A DNA stretch of 64,000 nt from Alkalihalobacillus sp. AL-G (GCF_030643805.1 NZ_CP094656.1:2232001-2296000), one strand, 5' to 3'; shown: positions 17,345 to 26,311, counted from the first letter of the stretch. A program made the numbers and translations. The notes: generated by a model not told the origin, from the letters alone.

Positions 17345-17370
17345 AATAAGCTTCAAATAATAAGCTTATT
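17345..17370 (+). terminator. Perfect hairpin at the end of the cobalamin operon
   Basis: AATAAGCTT (17345-17353) and AAGCTTATT (17362-17370) are exact inverted repeats. A T-run is missing, so termination efficiency is doubtful. Confidence 0.45.
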
Positions 17371-17376
17371 CATGGG

Positions 17377-17410
17377 GTTGTTCAAAAAGTCCAGCATCCT
17401 TTTCGAACAC
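17377..17410 (+). repeat. Short GTTGTTCAAAAAG hairpin, copy 2
   Basis: GTTGTTCAAAAAG and CCTTTTCGAACAC face each other around about 8 bases, with one mismatch in the stem. It lies 25 bases before the ykuK start codon. It is related in sequence to the ends of the element at 695-818 and to the hairpin at 38371-38413. Confidence 0.55.
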
Positions 17411-17434
17411 TCAATATAAGGAGATAGGGACATT

Positions 17435-17977
17435 ATGAAAAACAGCCTACTTTCAGATCAGACTATGTTTTTTCGGAATTTAACCTATACTCATTTAACC
17501 TTCAATGAAGTGATCGATCATATCAAAACATTCATGAACAAAGAACCTTTGGGAAACTACAGATTGATGATCGGGACGGACTCCCACGTCTACTCCTTGG
17601 AAACGGTTTTTATCACAGGGATCGTCATTCAACGGATGGGACGAGGCGCTTGGGCATGTTTTCGAAAAATGAAATATCCGCTTCCGATTGAGAATTTACA
17701 CCAAAAAATTTCTTTAGAAACCGCTTTGACAGAACAAGTCGCCAGTTTATTCGATGAATCCATTAAAACCGATCTCATAAATATTGTTCTTCCCCATGTT
17801 TATAAGGGTGCGAGCTTTACAGTAGAAGGTCATCTTGATATTGGAAAAGAAAAGCGTAACAAAACAAGAGAATTTGTTGCGGAAATGGTCGCTCGCATCG
17901 AAGCCCATGGAATTGAAGCGAAAATCAAGCCAGATTCGATCGCTGCTTCAAGCTATGCCAACCGATATACGAAGTGA
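17435..17977 (+). CDS. ykuK: RNase H-like protein YkuK
   Basis: A 180-residue protein of the DUF458/YkuK family. The segment LMIGTDSHVYSLETVFITGI holds the first conserved Asp of an RNase H-like fold, and the C-terminus IKPDSIAASSYANRYTK is typical of the family. The biochemical activity of YkuK is not established. ATG follows AAGGAGATAGGG. It is a single gene bounded by a repeat hairpin upstream and a terminator downstream. Confidence 0.85.
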   Translation: MKNSLLSDQTMFFRNLTYTHLTFNEVIDHIKTFMNKEPLGNYRLMIGTDSHVYSLETVFITGIVIQRMGRGAWACFRKMKYPLPIENLHQKISLETALTEQVASLFDESIKTDLINIVLPHVYKGASFTVEGHLDIGKEKRNKTREFVAEMVARIEAHGIEAKIKPDSIAASSYANRYTK

Positions 17978-18283
17978 CGATGGATAACAATGACAATGTT
18001 AGAAAAACGCCAAAAACGCTCGGGTAATTCCAGCGTTTTTATTAATGCCTTTTTTTCTTTGAGACGCAAAATATAGTCAAGCATGAATCAGATCGACTAA
18101 AATCAGATTCATCTTCAAATTTCATGAGCTTCCTGTTCTCGCGCTAACCTCAAAATCAAATATCCTATTCATGAGTCAAGTTATTTGTGCGAATTGCTAA
18201 TTTGTCATGTATATCTTTTTACTTGTCGACAAAAATTATTAGGTGAGAATTAAAGTTTACAATTAATAATTGAGGGGAGAAAG
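17978..18283. other. Intergenic region before the aconitase gene
   Basis: About 300 bases holding the ykuK terminator and then AT-rich sequence with short direct repeats of CAGATT. It must contain the aconitase promoter, but no convincing -35/-10 pair was picked out and no open frame of note was seen. Confidence 0.5.
18012..18043 (+). terminator. Terminator after ykuK
   Basis: AAAAACGCT (18012-18020) and AGCGTTTTT (18032-18040) form a nine-base stem ending in T-rich sequence. Confidence 0.8.
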
Positions 18284-20227
18284 TTGCCATTGAATGTTTC
18301 TCAAAAACTCATTAAAGACCACTTAGTATCAGGTGAAATGATACCCGGTCAGGAAATCGGTCTGAAAATCGACCAAACACTTACTCAGGATGCAACCGGT
18401 ACGATGGTGATGCTTGAACTTGAAGCGATGAAGCTCGATCGTGCCAAAACGGAAGCCTCTGCCCAATACGTAGACCATAACATCATCCAAGAGGATAGCA
18501 AAAACCCTGATGACCATTTATTTTTACAAAGTGCGACAAGGAGATTCGGTTTGTATTTCAGCCGTCCCGGAAACGGAGTCAGCCACCCGGTACATATGCA
18601 GCGATTAGCCAAACCAGGAAAAACCTTGCTCGGTTCGGACAGTCATACGTGTGCCAATGGGTGTATGGGTATGCTAGCGATGGGAGCAGGCGGAATTGAT
18701 GTCGCGATGGCTATAGCAGGAGAACCCTTTTACGTAAAAATGCCGAAAGTCTGGGGGATCAAGTTAACTGGAGAACTCCAAGATTGGGTGAGTGCGAAAG
18801 ACGTTATTTTTGAATTACTTCGACGACATGATGTAAAAGGCGGAGTTGGGAGAATCATCGAATATTATGGTCCTGGACTCAAGAATTTAAGTGCCATGGA
18901 CCGTCATGTCATTGCGAACATGGGTGCAGAACTCGGAGCAACAGGAACTGTGTTTCCGTCGGATGATGAAATCAAACAATTTTTAAAAAGCCAAAATCGA
19001 GAAAATGATTGGATAGAATTGGTTGCTGATGAAGGTGCAGAATATGATTTGCATGAAGAAATCAATCTTTCTGAAATTGAACCACTGATTGCGAAACCTT
19101 CTAGTCCTGGGAATGTTGTTCCTGTTAAAGAAATTGCTGGAGAGCAGATCTACCAATCCTATGTCGGGTCATCAGCAAACCCAGGTTACAGAGATTTCGC
19201 AATTCCCGCTGAAATCGTTAAAGGAAGAAAGATTGCAGATGGCATTTCTTTTGACATCAATCCTACTTCACGGCAAATGTTGATGGATCTTGTGAACGAT
19301 GGGCATATCGCAAGTTTACTATCTGCAGGTGCTCGATTACATCAAGCTGGTTGTAATGGCTGTATCGGAATGGGACAAGCGCCAGCTACTGGCCGTAATA
19401 GCTTAAGGACGACTCCACGTAATTTTCCTGGTCGATCAGGGACTAGGGAAGATAGTGTCTTTTTATGTAGCCCGGAAACCGCAGCGGCTTCTGCATTAAC
19501 AGGTAAGATTACCGATCCTAGAACACTCGGTTTTGACTATCCAAAAATTAAAGAACCTGAGAAGCCGACGATCGACGATGAAATGCTCGATAACCCGCTT
19601 CCGCCAGAAGAGGCACAGAAAGTTGAGCTTATCAAAGGACCAAATATTGCATCTATTCCAGACATGAACCGTCTTCCAGATGAATTAGAAATTCCCGTTT
19701 TATTAAAAATGGGCGATAACATCTCAACAGACGAGATACTAGCTGGAGGTGCACGTGTACTTCCGTATCGAAGTAATCTTCCAGAAATCAGTAAATTCAC
19801 GTTCGAAATCGTTGATGATTCCTATTATGACCGTGCTATGGAAATTCAAAAGGAAGGACATGCCATAGTTGGAGGCTATAATTATGGTCAAGGTTCCAGT
19901 CGTGAACACGCTGCACTTGCACCAAGATATCTCGGTTTACGTGTCGCCCTGGTCAAGGATTTCGCGCGTATACACTGGCAAAACCTCGTTAACTTTGGTG
20001 TGTTGCCACTTACATTCAGTCAAGAAGCGGATTATGAACAACTGGTTCAGGGTGACGTCATTCAATTAAGCGATTTAAGAAAACAAATTAAAAACGGAAA
20101 AGAACTCACTGTTACGGTAAAGGGTACAAACAAAGAAATTAAAGTTACTCACGCATTATCAGAACGTCAGGTTGAAATCATGCTAGAAGGCGGACTGATC
20201 AATTGGGTGAAGGACCGTCAAGGATAA
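18284..20227 (+). CDS. Aconitate hydratase, 650-residue class
   Basis: A 647-residue iron-sulfur hydratase. Fe-S ligands are visible in SDSHTCANGCMG and in AGCNGCIGMGQAP. The C-terminal swivel domain carries GYNYGQGSSREHAALAPRYL and FARIHWQNLVNFG, with the substrate-binding Arg. It interconverts citrate and isocitrate. Its length is well below the roughly 900 residues of Bacillus CitB, so it belongs to the shorter Aquifex-type group and may be a second or alternative aconitase. TTG 18284 follows GAGGGGAG; TTG 18290 is also possible. Confidence 0.9.
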   Translation: MPLNVSQKLIKDHLVSGEMIPGQEIGLKIDQTLTQDATGTMVMLELEAMKLDRAKTEASAQYVDHNIIQEDSKNPDDHLFLQSATRRFGLYFSRPGNGVSHPVHMQRLAKPGKTLLGSDSHTCANGCMGMLAMGAGGIDVAMAIAGEPFYVKMPKVWGIKLTGELQDWVSAKDVIFELLRRHDVKGGVGRIIEYYGPGLKNLSAMDRHVIANMGAELGATGTVFPSDDEIKQFLKSQNRENDWIELVADEGAEYDLHEEINLSEIEPLIAKPSSPGNVVPVKEIAGEQIYQSYVGSSANPGYRDFAIPAEIVKGRKIADGISFDINPTSRQMLMDLVNDGHIASLLSAGARLHQAGCNGCIGMGQAPATGRNSLRTTPRNFPGRSGTREDSVFLCSPETAAASALTGKITDPRTLGFDYPKIKEPEKPTIDDEMLDNPLPPEEAQKVELIKGPNIASIPDMNRLPDELEIPVLLKMGDNISTDEILAGGARVLPYRSNLPEISKFTFEIVDDSYYDRAMEIQKEGHAIVGGYNYGQGSSREHAALAPRYLGLRVALVKDFARIHWQNLVNFGVLPLTFSQEADYEQLVQGDVIQLSDLRKQIKNGKELTVTVKGTNKEIKVTHALSERQVEIMLEGGLINWVKDRQG

Positions 20228-20256
20228 TTCGTTCATGTTAAAGGAGGATATCAACC

Positions 20257-20433
20257 ATGGTTGACCGTAATCACATTTGTAAAGCTTGTGATGGAACTGG
20301 CTTACTTGCTGATGATGAAAACTGGCAATACGGTTGTACCGTTTGCGGGGGAGACGGAATTTTCACTTCCGGAGAAAGCCCTGAACCAGCTAAACCGTTT
20401 GAAGTTGATGAGAACAATCGAACAATGGAATAA
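20257..20433 (+). CDS. Small protein with two CxxCxGxG knuckles
   Basis: A 58-residue protein with a strong ribosome binding site, AAAGGAGG, eight bases before ATG. It contains CKACDGTG (residues 8-15) and CTVCGGDG (residues 27-34), the zinc-knuckle pattern of the DnaJ central domain, and an acidic Pro-containing tail. It lies 29 bases after the aconitase gene and before a terminator, so it is likely co-transcribed. A metal- or cluster-related helper role for the iron-sulfur enzyme is possible but unproven. Confidence 0.75.
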   Translation: MVDRNHICKACDGTGLLADDENWQYGCTVCGGDGIFTSGESPEPAKPFEVDENNRTME

Positions 20434-20489
20434 AAGCAAAATTCAAGTTAACCGTAGTCGATTGCTGATCATTTTGTGACGAAACCGAT

Positions 20490-20523
20490 TAAACCAGCTC
20501 TTTCCATTGGTGCTGGTTTTTTC
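20490..20523 (+). terminator. Terminator after the zinc-knuckle gene
   Basis: AAACCAGC (20491-20498) pairs with GCTGGTTT (20512-20519), followed by TTTT. Confidence 0.8.
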
Positions 20524-20650
20524 TGTCCTTTTTAATCGAAGCCAGCAGGAATAACCCATTCGTTCATAGAAAGGTAATTAACTATACCCAACTATAGAGC
20601 TGACTTGATGGCAATTAATTTAATAACTTTCTATGATGGGGGAGAATTCG

Positions 20651-21115
20651 TTGTCTGATCTAATATCTGAATTAGAAATGCTGATTTCTACTGTGCCCGA
20701 AAATGTTTTGTCCTTAACAGATGTAGATTACAAGCCTAAACCGACAAAATGGTCTAGGAAAGAGATTCTAGGTCATTTATGTGATTCTGCTAGTGTGAAC
20801 TACAGAAGATTCGTTGAAATGCTCATTTCAACTGAAGTAATTGAAATTGTGGGCTACCAACAGGAATTATGGGTTCAGGCAAATAACTACCAGGACGGGT
20901 ACTCGATTGAAGAAACTGTAGACGTCTGGACATCATTAAACAGACAAATACTTAAACTTTTAACCGATTTAAACGAAGAACAATGGAGCTTAAAGTGCCT
21001 GACAAAAGATGAAGGATTAGTTACACTCGATTGGTTAGTAGATGACTATCTTGAGCATACGCATCATCACCTTGACCAAATATTCGCGGATAATAATATT
21101 CAAGCAAACCTGTAA
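20651..21115 (+). CDS. DinB-family putative metal-dependent protein
   Basis: A 154-residue four-helix-bundle protein. The likely metal ligands are His in ILGHLCDSA and the EHTHHHLDQI motif near the C-terminus, the arrangement seen in DinB/YfiT-like proteins, some of which are thiol S-transferases. The substrate is unknown. TTG 20651 is preferred because GGGGGAG lies 6-7 bases upstream; ATG codons at 20633 and 20636 overlap that site. It is a single gene with its own terminator. Confidence 0.78.
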   Translation: MSDLISELEMLISTVPENVLSLTDVDYKPKPTKWSRKEILGHLCDSASVNYRRFVEMLISTEVIEIVGYQQELWVQANNYQDGYSIEETVDVWTSLNRQILKLLTDLNEEQWSLKCLTKDEGLVTLDWLVDDYLEHTHHHLDQIFADNNIQANL

Positions 21116-21135
21116 ACAACAACATTATTCTCATT

Positions 21136-21168
21136 AAAATGCCGCTAGCAATGCAAGCGGCATTTTGT
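21136..21168 (+). terminator. Terminator after the DinB-family gene
   Basis: AAATGCCGCT and AGCGGCATTTT form a ten-base stem around a nine-base loop. Confidence 0.8.
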
Positions 21169-21244
21169 ATTTTAGTTCACTTGTAACTTGAATGAAATTA
21201 GCCGAAACTAATAGGAAGAGTGGTAATCAAAAAGTTAATAAAAA

Positions 21245-21274
21245 TTTAAGGACTTTTTTATATACTGTTTAGAC
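21245..21274 (+). promoter_or_regulatory. Candidate response-regulator sites upstream of the kinase gene
   Basis: TTTAAGG (21245), TTTATAT (21257) and TTTAGAC (21268) recur at 12- and 11-base steps. They resemble the repeats at 23528-23568 downstream of the same regulator, suggesting autoregulation. The middle copy is weak. Confidence 0.35.
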
Positions 21275-21322
21275 TAAAAGTGCATGATTAAAGAACAAAC
21301 TATTTTTTTGAAGGTGAAGTTC

Positions 21323-22804
21323 ATGTCTATCCGCAAACGACTTTTTATATCTAATACAGTCATGGTTGTTATGCCGGTCATAATCCTAATTGTACTGGTC
21401 TTCCTGGTAGGCGTCATATTCAGCGACTATAGGGGTTTCAATGATTTTCACAATGGTTGGCAAGATGGATCGCAGGAAACAGATGAATTAGATGATCAAC
21501 TGTTCGATCAACTTATCAAAACGACTTCAATTGACCAAGAAAAATTATTTGATGATCAATACCTTAGGTCGATAGAACAACAAATAAATATCGAAAATGG
21601 CGGTATCATCATTCGTAAAGAAGAGAAATTATTGTATGCATCAGACAGGATAGATAGCCTATCCAGTAAGGACCTTCCACCATTCGGCAATGAAGGTTAT
21701 GACCCTGTGGCATGGTTTGGACAAAATCAATATTCAGTGAAACAACATGACTTTTACTTCCGGGATGGTTCAGTTGGATCTATTTTTCTCTTAAATGAAG
21801 CCGGATCGTTCATTCAGTTTGCAAGATCCTTCTTTCCGTTGCTCTTCATAGGGTTACTGCTAATTTTAGTGCTTACAAATGTATTGTTATCTTATTTAAT
21901 GTCAAAAAGCATATTAAAACCGGTGGATAAGTTATCGGATGCAGCAGCTAAAATCAGCGAAGGGAACCTTGATTTCACGATCCATGCATCAGGGAAAGAC
22001 GAGTTGTCTAGGCTTGTCAATTCATTCGATGATATGCGGGCAAGACTGAAAACTTCTTTGGAGCTGAGAGAGCAATATGAAATGAATCGAAAAGAACTGA
22101 TCGCGAATATTTCGCATGATTTAAAAACCCCGATCACCTCGATTCGAGGATATGTTGAAGGGATAAAGGATGGGGTCGCAAATACAGTGGAAAAGTACGA
22201 CCGATATCTGAATACGATCCAAGCAAAAGCTCAACACATGGATCATATGATTGATGAATTATTCCTTTACTCAAAATTGGACCTGAAAAGAGTTCCTTTT
22301 CATTTTGAAGAAGTAGATATAAAGGCATTCCTCGAAGATTACTTAGACGAACTTCAACTTGAATTATCGGAACAGAATGTCGAGCTTACCTTGAAAATAC
22401 AATCAATTAATGCAGTTGCTTTGATCGACAGAGACAAACTCATTCGGGTAATGAACAACATTATCTATAACAGTGTGAAATATGCGGACAAAAGCAAGTG
22501 CCTGATTAATATTGACCTAAAAGATTCAGAAAATATGGTTGAAGTAGTAATAAGTGATAACGGACCTGGAATTCCTTTAGAAGAGATTTCAACCATCTTC
22601 AATCGATTCTATCGGGGCGACCCGTCACGAAATACCAATACAGGAGGAAGTGGGCTTGGTCTTGCTATCGCAGCGCAAATCATCGATGCTCATGGTGGTT
22701 CCATCTGGGCTGAGAGTACACAGGGTGAGGGGTTAACCATTCATTTCACCCTTAATAAACGAGAAGATGAAGGTGACGAACATGAGCAGAATCCTGATCA
22801 TTGA
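21323..22804 (+). CDS. Two-component sensor histidine kinase
   Basis: A 493-residue membrane kinase. A membrane helix near residues 10-33 is followed by an extracytoplasmic domain of about 140 residues rich in Asp and Gln, a second helix, HAMP (ILKPVDKLSDAAAKISEGNL), the H-box NISHDLKTPITSIRGYVEG and the ATPase boxes (MNNIIYNSVKYADKS; DNGPGIP; GGSGLGLAIA). ATG 21323 is chosen because AAGGTGA lies five to six bases before it; an earlier in-frame ATG lacks a site. It overlaps the regulator gene. The signal is unknown. Confidence 0.9.
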   Translation: MSIRKRLFISNTVMVVMPVIILIVLVFLVGVIFSDYRGFNDFHNGWQDGSQETDELDDQLFDQLIKTTSIDQEKLFDDQYLRSIEQQINIENGGIIIRKEEKLLYASDRIDSLSSKDLPPFGNEGYDPVAWFGQNQYSVKQHDFYFRDGSVGSIFLLNEAGSFIQFARSFFPLLFIGLLLILVLTNVLLSYLMSKSILKPVDKLSDAAAKISEGNLDFTIHASGKDELSRLVNSFDDMRARLKTSLELREQYEMNRKELIANISHDLKTPITSIRGYVEGIKDGVANTVEKYDRYLNTIQAKAQHMDHMIDELFLYSKLDLKRVPFHFEEVDIKAFLEDYLDELQLELSEQNVELTLKIQSINAVALIDRDKLIRVMNNIIYNSVKYADKSKCLINIDLKDSENMVEVVISDNGPGIPLEEISTIFNRFYRGDPSRNTNTGGSGLGLAIAAQIIDAHGGSIWAESTQGEGLTIHFTLNKREDEGDEHEQNPDH

Positions 22805-23468
22805 GGACGAATTAAGTATTGCTGAGTTGGAACGAGATTATCTCGAAATTGAAGGTTTTACCGTAGAAATAGCTGCAGATGGAAAAAGTGGTCTTGAAAC
22901 AGCATTGAACGACAATTTCGATCTCATTCTACTGGATTTGATGCTTCCCATTATGAACGGATTCGACCTCTGTAAACAAATACGGAAACAAACCGATATC
23001 CCTATCTTGATGGTAACGGCTAAGAATGAAGATATTGATAAAGTTCGTGGTCTTGGCTTAGGGGCTGACGATTATATCGTCAAACCATTCAGTCCTAGCG
23101 AATTAGTGGCACGGGTTAAAGCGCATTTATCACGGTATGTCCGTTTAATTGGCAAAAACACTCCTAAAGATGAAATTTATATCGGGGGTCTCCATGTCAA
23201 TCAATCATCTAGACGTGTTTTTATGAACAAAAAAGAGATTCCCTTCACTACTCGCGAGTTCGATTTATTAACGTTTCTTGCGATGCACCCTAACCAGGTA
23301 TTTAGTAAGGAACACTTATTTGAGAAAATTTGGGGACTTGAAGCGATGGGGGACACCGCAACTGTTACAGTTCATATAAGAAAAATCCGAGAAAAAATCG
23401 AAACGGACCCTACTAACCCAAAATTCATTGAAACAATCTGGGGGGCAGGCTACCGATTCAAAAAATAA
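22782..23468 (+). CDS. OmpR-family response regulator
   Basis: A 228-residue DNA-binding regulator. The receiver domain has the acidic pair in IIEDE, phosphoacceptor Asp in LILLDLMLP, Thr in LMVTAKNED and Lys in YIVKPFS. The C-terminal winged helix ends WGAGYRFKK. ATG 22782 follows GAAGGTGA and overlaps the kinase gene by 23 bases. It probably controls the small membrane-protein operon downstream, where tandem repeats at 11-base spacing are present. Confidence 0.92.
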   Translation: MSRILIIEDELSIAELERDYLEIEGFTVEIAADGKSGLETALNDNFDLILLDLMLPIMNGFDLCKQIRKQTDIPILMVTAKNEDIDKVRGLGLGADDYIVKPFSPSELVARVKAHLSRYVRLIGKNTPKDEIYIGGLHVNQSSRRVFMNKKEIPFTTREFDLLTFLAMHPNQVFSKEHLFEKIWGLEAMGDTATVTVHIRKIREKIETDPTNPKFIETIWGAGYRFKK

Positions 23469-23477
23469 GACATATTT

Positions 23478-23514
23478 TAGGGGTTGATCTAACGAGAGGT
23501 CAACCCCTATTTTC
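23478..23514 (+). terminator. Terminator after the two-component genes
   Basis: TAGGGGTTGA (23478-23487) and TCAACCCCTA (23500-23509) form a ten-base stem followed by TTTT. Confidence 0.82.
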
Positions 23515-23527
23515 GGCACGAAAATAA

Positions 23528-23568
23528 TTTAAGAAATATTTAAGAAAACGTTTAGGGGACGTTTAGAC
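23528..23568 (+). promoter_or_regulatory. Tandem direct repeats, probable response-regulator operator
   Basis: TTTAAGAAA occurs at 23528 and 23539, and GTTTAGG/GTTTAGA at 23550 and 23561, giving four related sites at 11-base steps. This phasing is characteristic of OmpR/PhoB-type dimers binding one face of DNA. They lie between the kinase-regulator pair and the membrane-protein operon. Confidence 0.55.
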
Positions 23569-23614
23569 ATAAAGGATATCCTTATTCACATAGGACGTTA
23601 AGGAGGTGAATGCG

Positions 23615-24109
23615 TTGCAGCTTTCAATTACACCCAAACGTTGGCTCTTGATTGTTCACATCATATTTGCCGCGATCATGCTTGGCAATATGGTGACCTT
23701 TCTTATCCTCAGTATTACTGCAGCAGCAACAGAAAATCCTGGTGTTGCAGAAGCCTGTTATCAGGCAATGAATGTGCTGTCGGGGACCTCGGTGGTAGCA
23801 TCAACGATCGGAGCTACCGTTACAGGGATTTTTCTTTCCGTTTTTACCAAGTGGGGATTGTTTAACTACTACTGGATCATTGCTAAGGAGGGACTGACGT
23901 TACTCGCAATCGGCCTAAACTTATGGGCGATGCATGCTTGGACATTGGAAGCGATCAGCTTAACGAGTACGACTGATAATAGTTTGGATATTTTCGTTAT
24001 ACAATCAAAGCTGTTTATAGGAATCATCATTCAAATCCTATCACTCGTTATCATGTATGTGATTTCCGTATTTAAACCGTGGGGGAAACGAGTCGTTCGA
24101 TCAGTATGA
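23615..24109 (+). CDS. Small four-helix membrane protein
   Basis: A 164-residue protein with four hydrophobic segments and short loops, ending in a basic tail (FKPWGKRVVRSV). It loosely resembles DUF2269-type integral membrane proteins, but I do not recognise it firmly. TTG 23615 is preferred because AAGGAGGTG lies about eight bases upstream; GTG 23606 is part of that site. First gene of a three-gene membrane operon behind the tandem repeats. Confidence 0.7.
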   Translation: MQLSITPKRWLLIVHIIFAAIMLGNMVTFLILSITAAATENPGVAEACYQAMNVLSGTSVVASTIGATVTGIFLSVFTKWGLFNYYWIIAKEGLTLLAIGLNLWAMHAWTLEAISLTSTTDNSLDIFVIQSKLFIGIIIQILSLVIMYVISVFKPWGKRVVRSV

Positions 24110-24147
24110 CCTCAATGAGGGATTGTTTTTAAGAGGAGGAAGAGTTA

Positions 24148-24549
24148 GTGGGAAACGATCATTTATCAGGGAGGGTACAGCTGATACGCTGGGTTTTCAC
24201 TGTACTTGCAGTGTTGTTCTTCAGTTGTGTTGTCATTCAAGTATTTCTAGCAGGTGTCGCGGTCTTTGTGGATTATGGACAATGGAATTATCATCGAAGC
24301 TTCATCCATTTCTTTGAGTTCATACCGGTTGTCATGTTACTGGTATCGTTTTTTGGTCGAATACCTAAGCACTTTCGTTGGCAGTGTGCAGCTTTATTCG
24401 CGATGATTATTTTGCAATATGTAACCACACAAGTATTAGGTAGTGTCCCGTATATATCAGCACTACACCCAATCATCGCACTGATCTTGTTTTGGAGATC
24501 GCTGGTCATGACACGAGAGGCTTTTCACTTAATGAAAAAAGGCAAATAA
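24148..24549 (+). CDS. Membrane protein, DUF6220-like
   Basis: A 133-residue protein with four hydrophobic segments. The pattern VIQVFLAGVAVFVDYGQWNYH, then a His-rich helix border and SALHPIIALILFW, resembles DUF6220 proteins, whose function is unknown. GTG 24148 follows AGGAGGA by seven bases. Second gene of the operon. Confidence 0.7.
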   Translation: MGNDHLSGRVQLIRWVFTVLAVLFFSCVVIQVFLAGVAVFVDYGQWNYHRSFIHFFEFIPVVMLLVSFFGRIPKHFRWQCAALFAMIILQYVTTQVLGSVPYISALHPIIALILFWRSLVMTREAFHLMKKGK

Positions 24550-24570
24550 ATTTTAAAGGAGTTGTTTGTT

Positions 24571-24777
24571 ATGCATTGGGGATTTCATCCAATTGGGTTC
24601 ATTTTCTTTATACTGCTTGTAGGGTTGTTGATTTCAAATATCATGATGCACAGACGCAAATACGGAAAATCTAATCGGGACTCTCATAATGCTCTATCAA
24701 TCTTGGAGAATCGGCTCGCATCCGGAGAAATTGACACGGATGAATATGAGAAAATCAAAGCAATACTCAGCAACTAG
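24571..24777 (+). CDS. Small membrane protein with SHOCT tail
   Basis: A 68-residue protein. Residues 8-25 form one membrane helix. The C-terminus ALSILENRLASGEIDTDEYE is a SHOCT motif, a short oligomerisation module found at the end of many small membrane proteins. ATG 24571 follows AAAGGAG. Last gene of the operon under the putative regulator sites. Confidence 0.8.
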   Translation: MHWGFHPIGFIFFILLVGLLISNIMMHRRKYGKSNRDSHNALSILENRLASGEIDTDEYEKIKAILSN

Positions 24778-24795
24778 TTTTTATAAATGCACATC

Positions 24796-24844
24796 AAAAA
24801 AAGAAGGGGGCAGGCAGGTCTAAACTTGCCTCAATCCCTTCTCC
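24796..24844 (-). terminator. Terminator in the convergent gap
   Basis: AGAAGGG and CCCTTCT with an inner GGCAGG/GCC portion form an imperfect hairpin. On the minus strand it is followed by a run of T, so it best serves the gene at 24864. Confidence 0.6.
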
Positions 24845-24863
24845 TATTCATAAGAACTGAACT

Positions 24864-25172
24864 CTACTTCTTATTACGCTTCAGCTTTTCCATTTCCTCT
24901 GTAACGATAAAGGCAAGGTCCTCATTTCCAAAAAGGGATAACACACCAAGTAACGTATCATCAGGAATCTCTCCAGACTCCTCTTTTGACACCGTTAATT
25001 CAATCGCTTGTTTTAATGCAGGATTCGTTACTTGTTCCGGATAAGCCCTTTCATATAATTGAACTGGATCGAGGTCATGATTGATACACCACTGGGCAAA
25101 AACGAGAATCATCATTTGCTCATCCTGTTGGTAGTTTCGAATGATTTGTTCTTCCATCTCTTTTGGATTCAT
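24864..25172 (-). CDS. Hypothetical acidic cytoplasmic protein
   Basis: A 102-residue protein, helical and rich in Glu, with no signal or membrane segment. MMILVFAQWCINHDLDPVQL and LGVLSLFGNEDLAF look like conserved helices, and orthologues seem familiar from other Bacillaceae, but no function is known to me. The start follows AAGGG on the minus strand with about ten bases of spacing. Confidence 0.65.
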   Translation of the reverse strand: MNPKEMEEQIIRNYQQDEQMMILVFAQWCINHDLDPVQLYERAYPEQVTNPALKQAIELTVSKEESGEIPDDTLLGVLSLFGNEDLAFIVTEEMEKLKRNKK

Positions 25173-25264
25173 ATGTGAAAATTCCCTTCTAGCTTTCTAC
25201 TGCTTTACGGATTATTATATCGAAAAATGGAGGGGATTCACAACAAACTGTATTTATCGAAGGT

Positions 25265-26311
25265 CTACTTGATTTGTTGTTTATCAAACGGCTTGAACCA
25301 TAACAAAAAAATGAACGCTAAGCTTAAATAACCGAACAATGGATATAAAAGCGATAATAAAACCCCGTACTCAATTTTACTTAATGAAAAAATAATCAGA
25401 ATGATTCCTGAATAAATCCAAACACTTTTCACATTGATGTATTTACTTATTTGTTTTTCCAAGCCATAGATATTTCCGATGACTGATGTGAATATTTCTC
25501 CATAAATGATGATTACATAAATCCAATAAATTCCCGTAACCAAACCTTTCATAACAACTGCCATTGGAATTTCGTATAGCGCAACATTTGGAAGCATGAT
25601 AAGAGTCAGGTGACTTGAAATAAGTATGAGTGTAAGTAATGCTCCACCTAAAATACCACCCAATCGGACTATTTTTTTATCATTTACTTCTGCTGCAACA
25701 GGGACTAGAACCGCTTGCGATAATGCAAGGTTCAAAGCTGCATACGTAAAAGGGGAGACGATGGATTTCCAACCATCATCTACATATGGAATTGTAAAAA
25801 AGGACTTAATAAAATGCGCATCGGTTACCGAATAAACCATCAAAATCAAATTAAACGAAATCATGATCGGTACAACAAAAGAGTTAACCGCATATAAACC
25901 TTTTACACCAATCAGCATCACGACAAAAGATAAGATGACCGTCAACAATACTCCAGCTAATTTCGGGAGTCCTAAATGCTCTGCGAAGACGGCACCTGAA
26001 CCAGATAGCATAACCGCACAAACACCTAAAAGCATCAGCATCATGACGATATTCATACCTTTCGCGAACCACCGGCCAAATAAATTCTCATTCAATTCCT
26101 CATAAGAACTTGCCTTCAAGTCAATTGCCCGTAGCATAAGTTTCGTACCTAAAAAGATAAATAAAAATCCGCTCATCAATATCGTAATGAATCCAATAAA
26201 CCCAAATCTGGAAAAGAACTCGACGATTTCCTTTCCTGTTGCAAAACCGGCACCGACTACAGTTCCGACATAGACAGCCGCAATTTGAAAAGCACCGCTC
26301 CACTGCTTCAT
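25265..26311 (-). CDS. YkvI-type membrane transporter
   Basis: A 348-residue protein with about ten hydrophobic helices. The N-terminal FQIAAVYVGTVVGAGFATGK carries the unwound Gly-rich first helix of the LeuT/APC fold and matches the YkvI family, whose substrate is unknown. ATG 26311 is chosen because AGGGGTG lies just upstream; GTG 26320 is nearer to that site. It is a single gene. Confidence 0.8.
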   Translation of the reverse strand: MKQWSGAFQIAAVYVGTVVGAGFATGKEIVEFFSRFGFIGFITILMSGFLFIFLGTKLMLRAIDLKASSYEELNENLFGRWFAKGMNIVMMLMLLGVCAVMLSGSGAVFAEHLGLPKLAGVLLTVILSFVVMLIGVKGLYAVNSFVVPIMISFNLILMVYSVTDAHFIKSFFTIPYVDDGWKSIVSPFTYAALNLALSQAVLVPVAAEVNDKKIVRLGGILGGALLTLILISSHLTLIMLPNVALYEIPMAVVMKGLVTGIYWIYVIIIYGEIFTSVIGNIYGLEKQISKYINVKSVWIYSGIILIIFSLSKIEYGVLLSLLYPLFGYLSLAFIFLLWFKPFDKQQIK

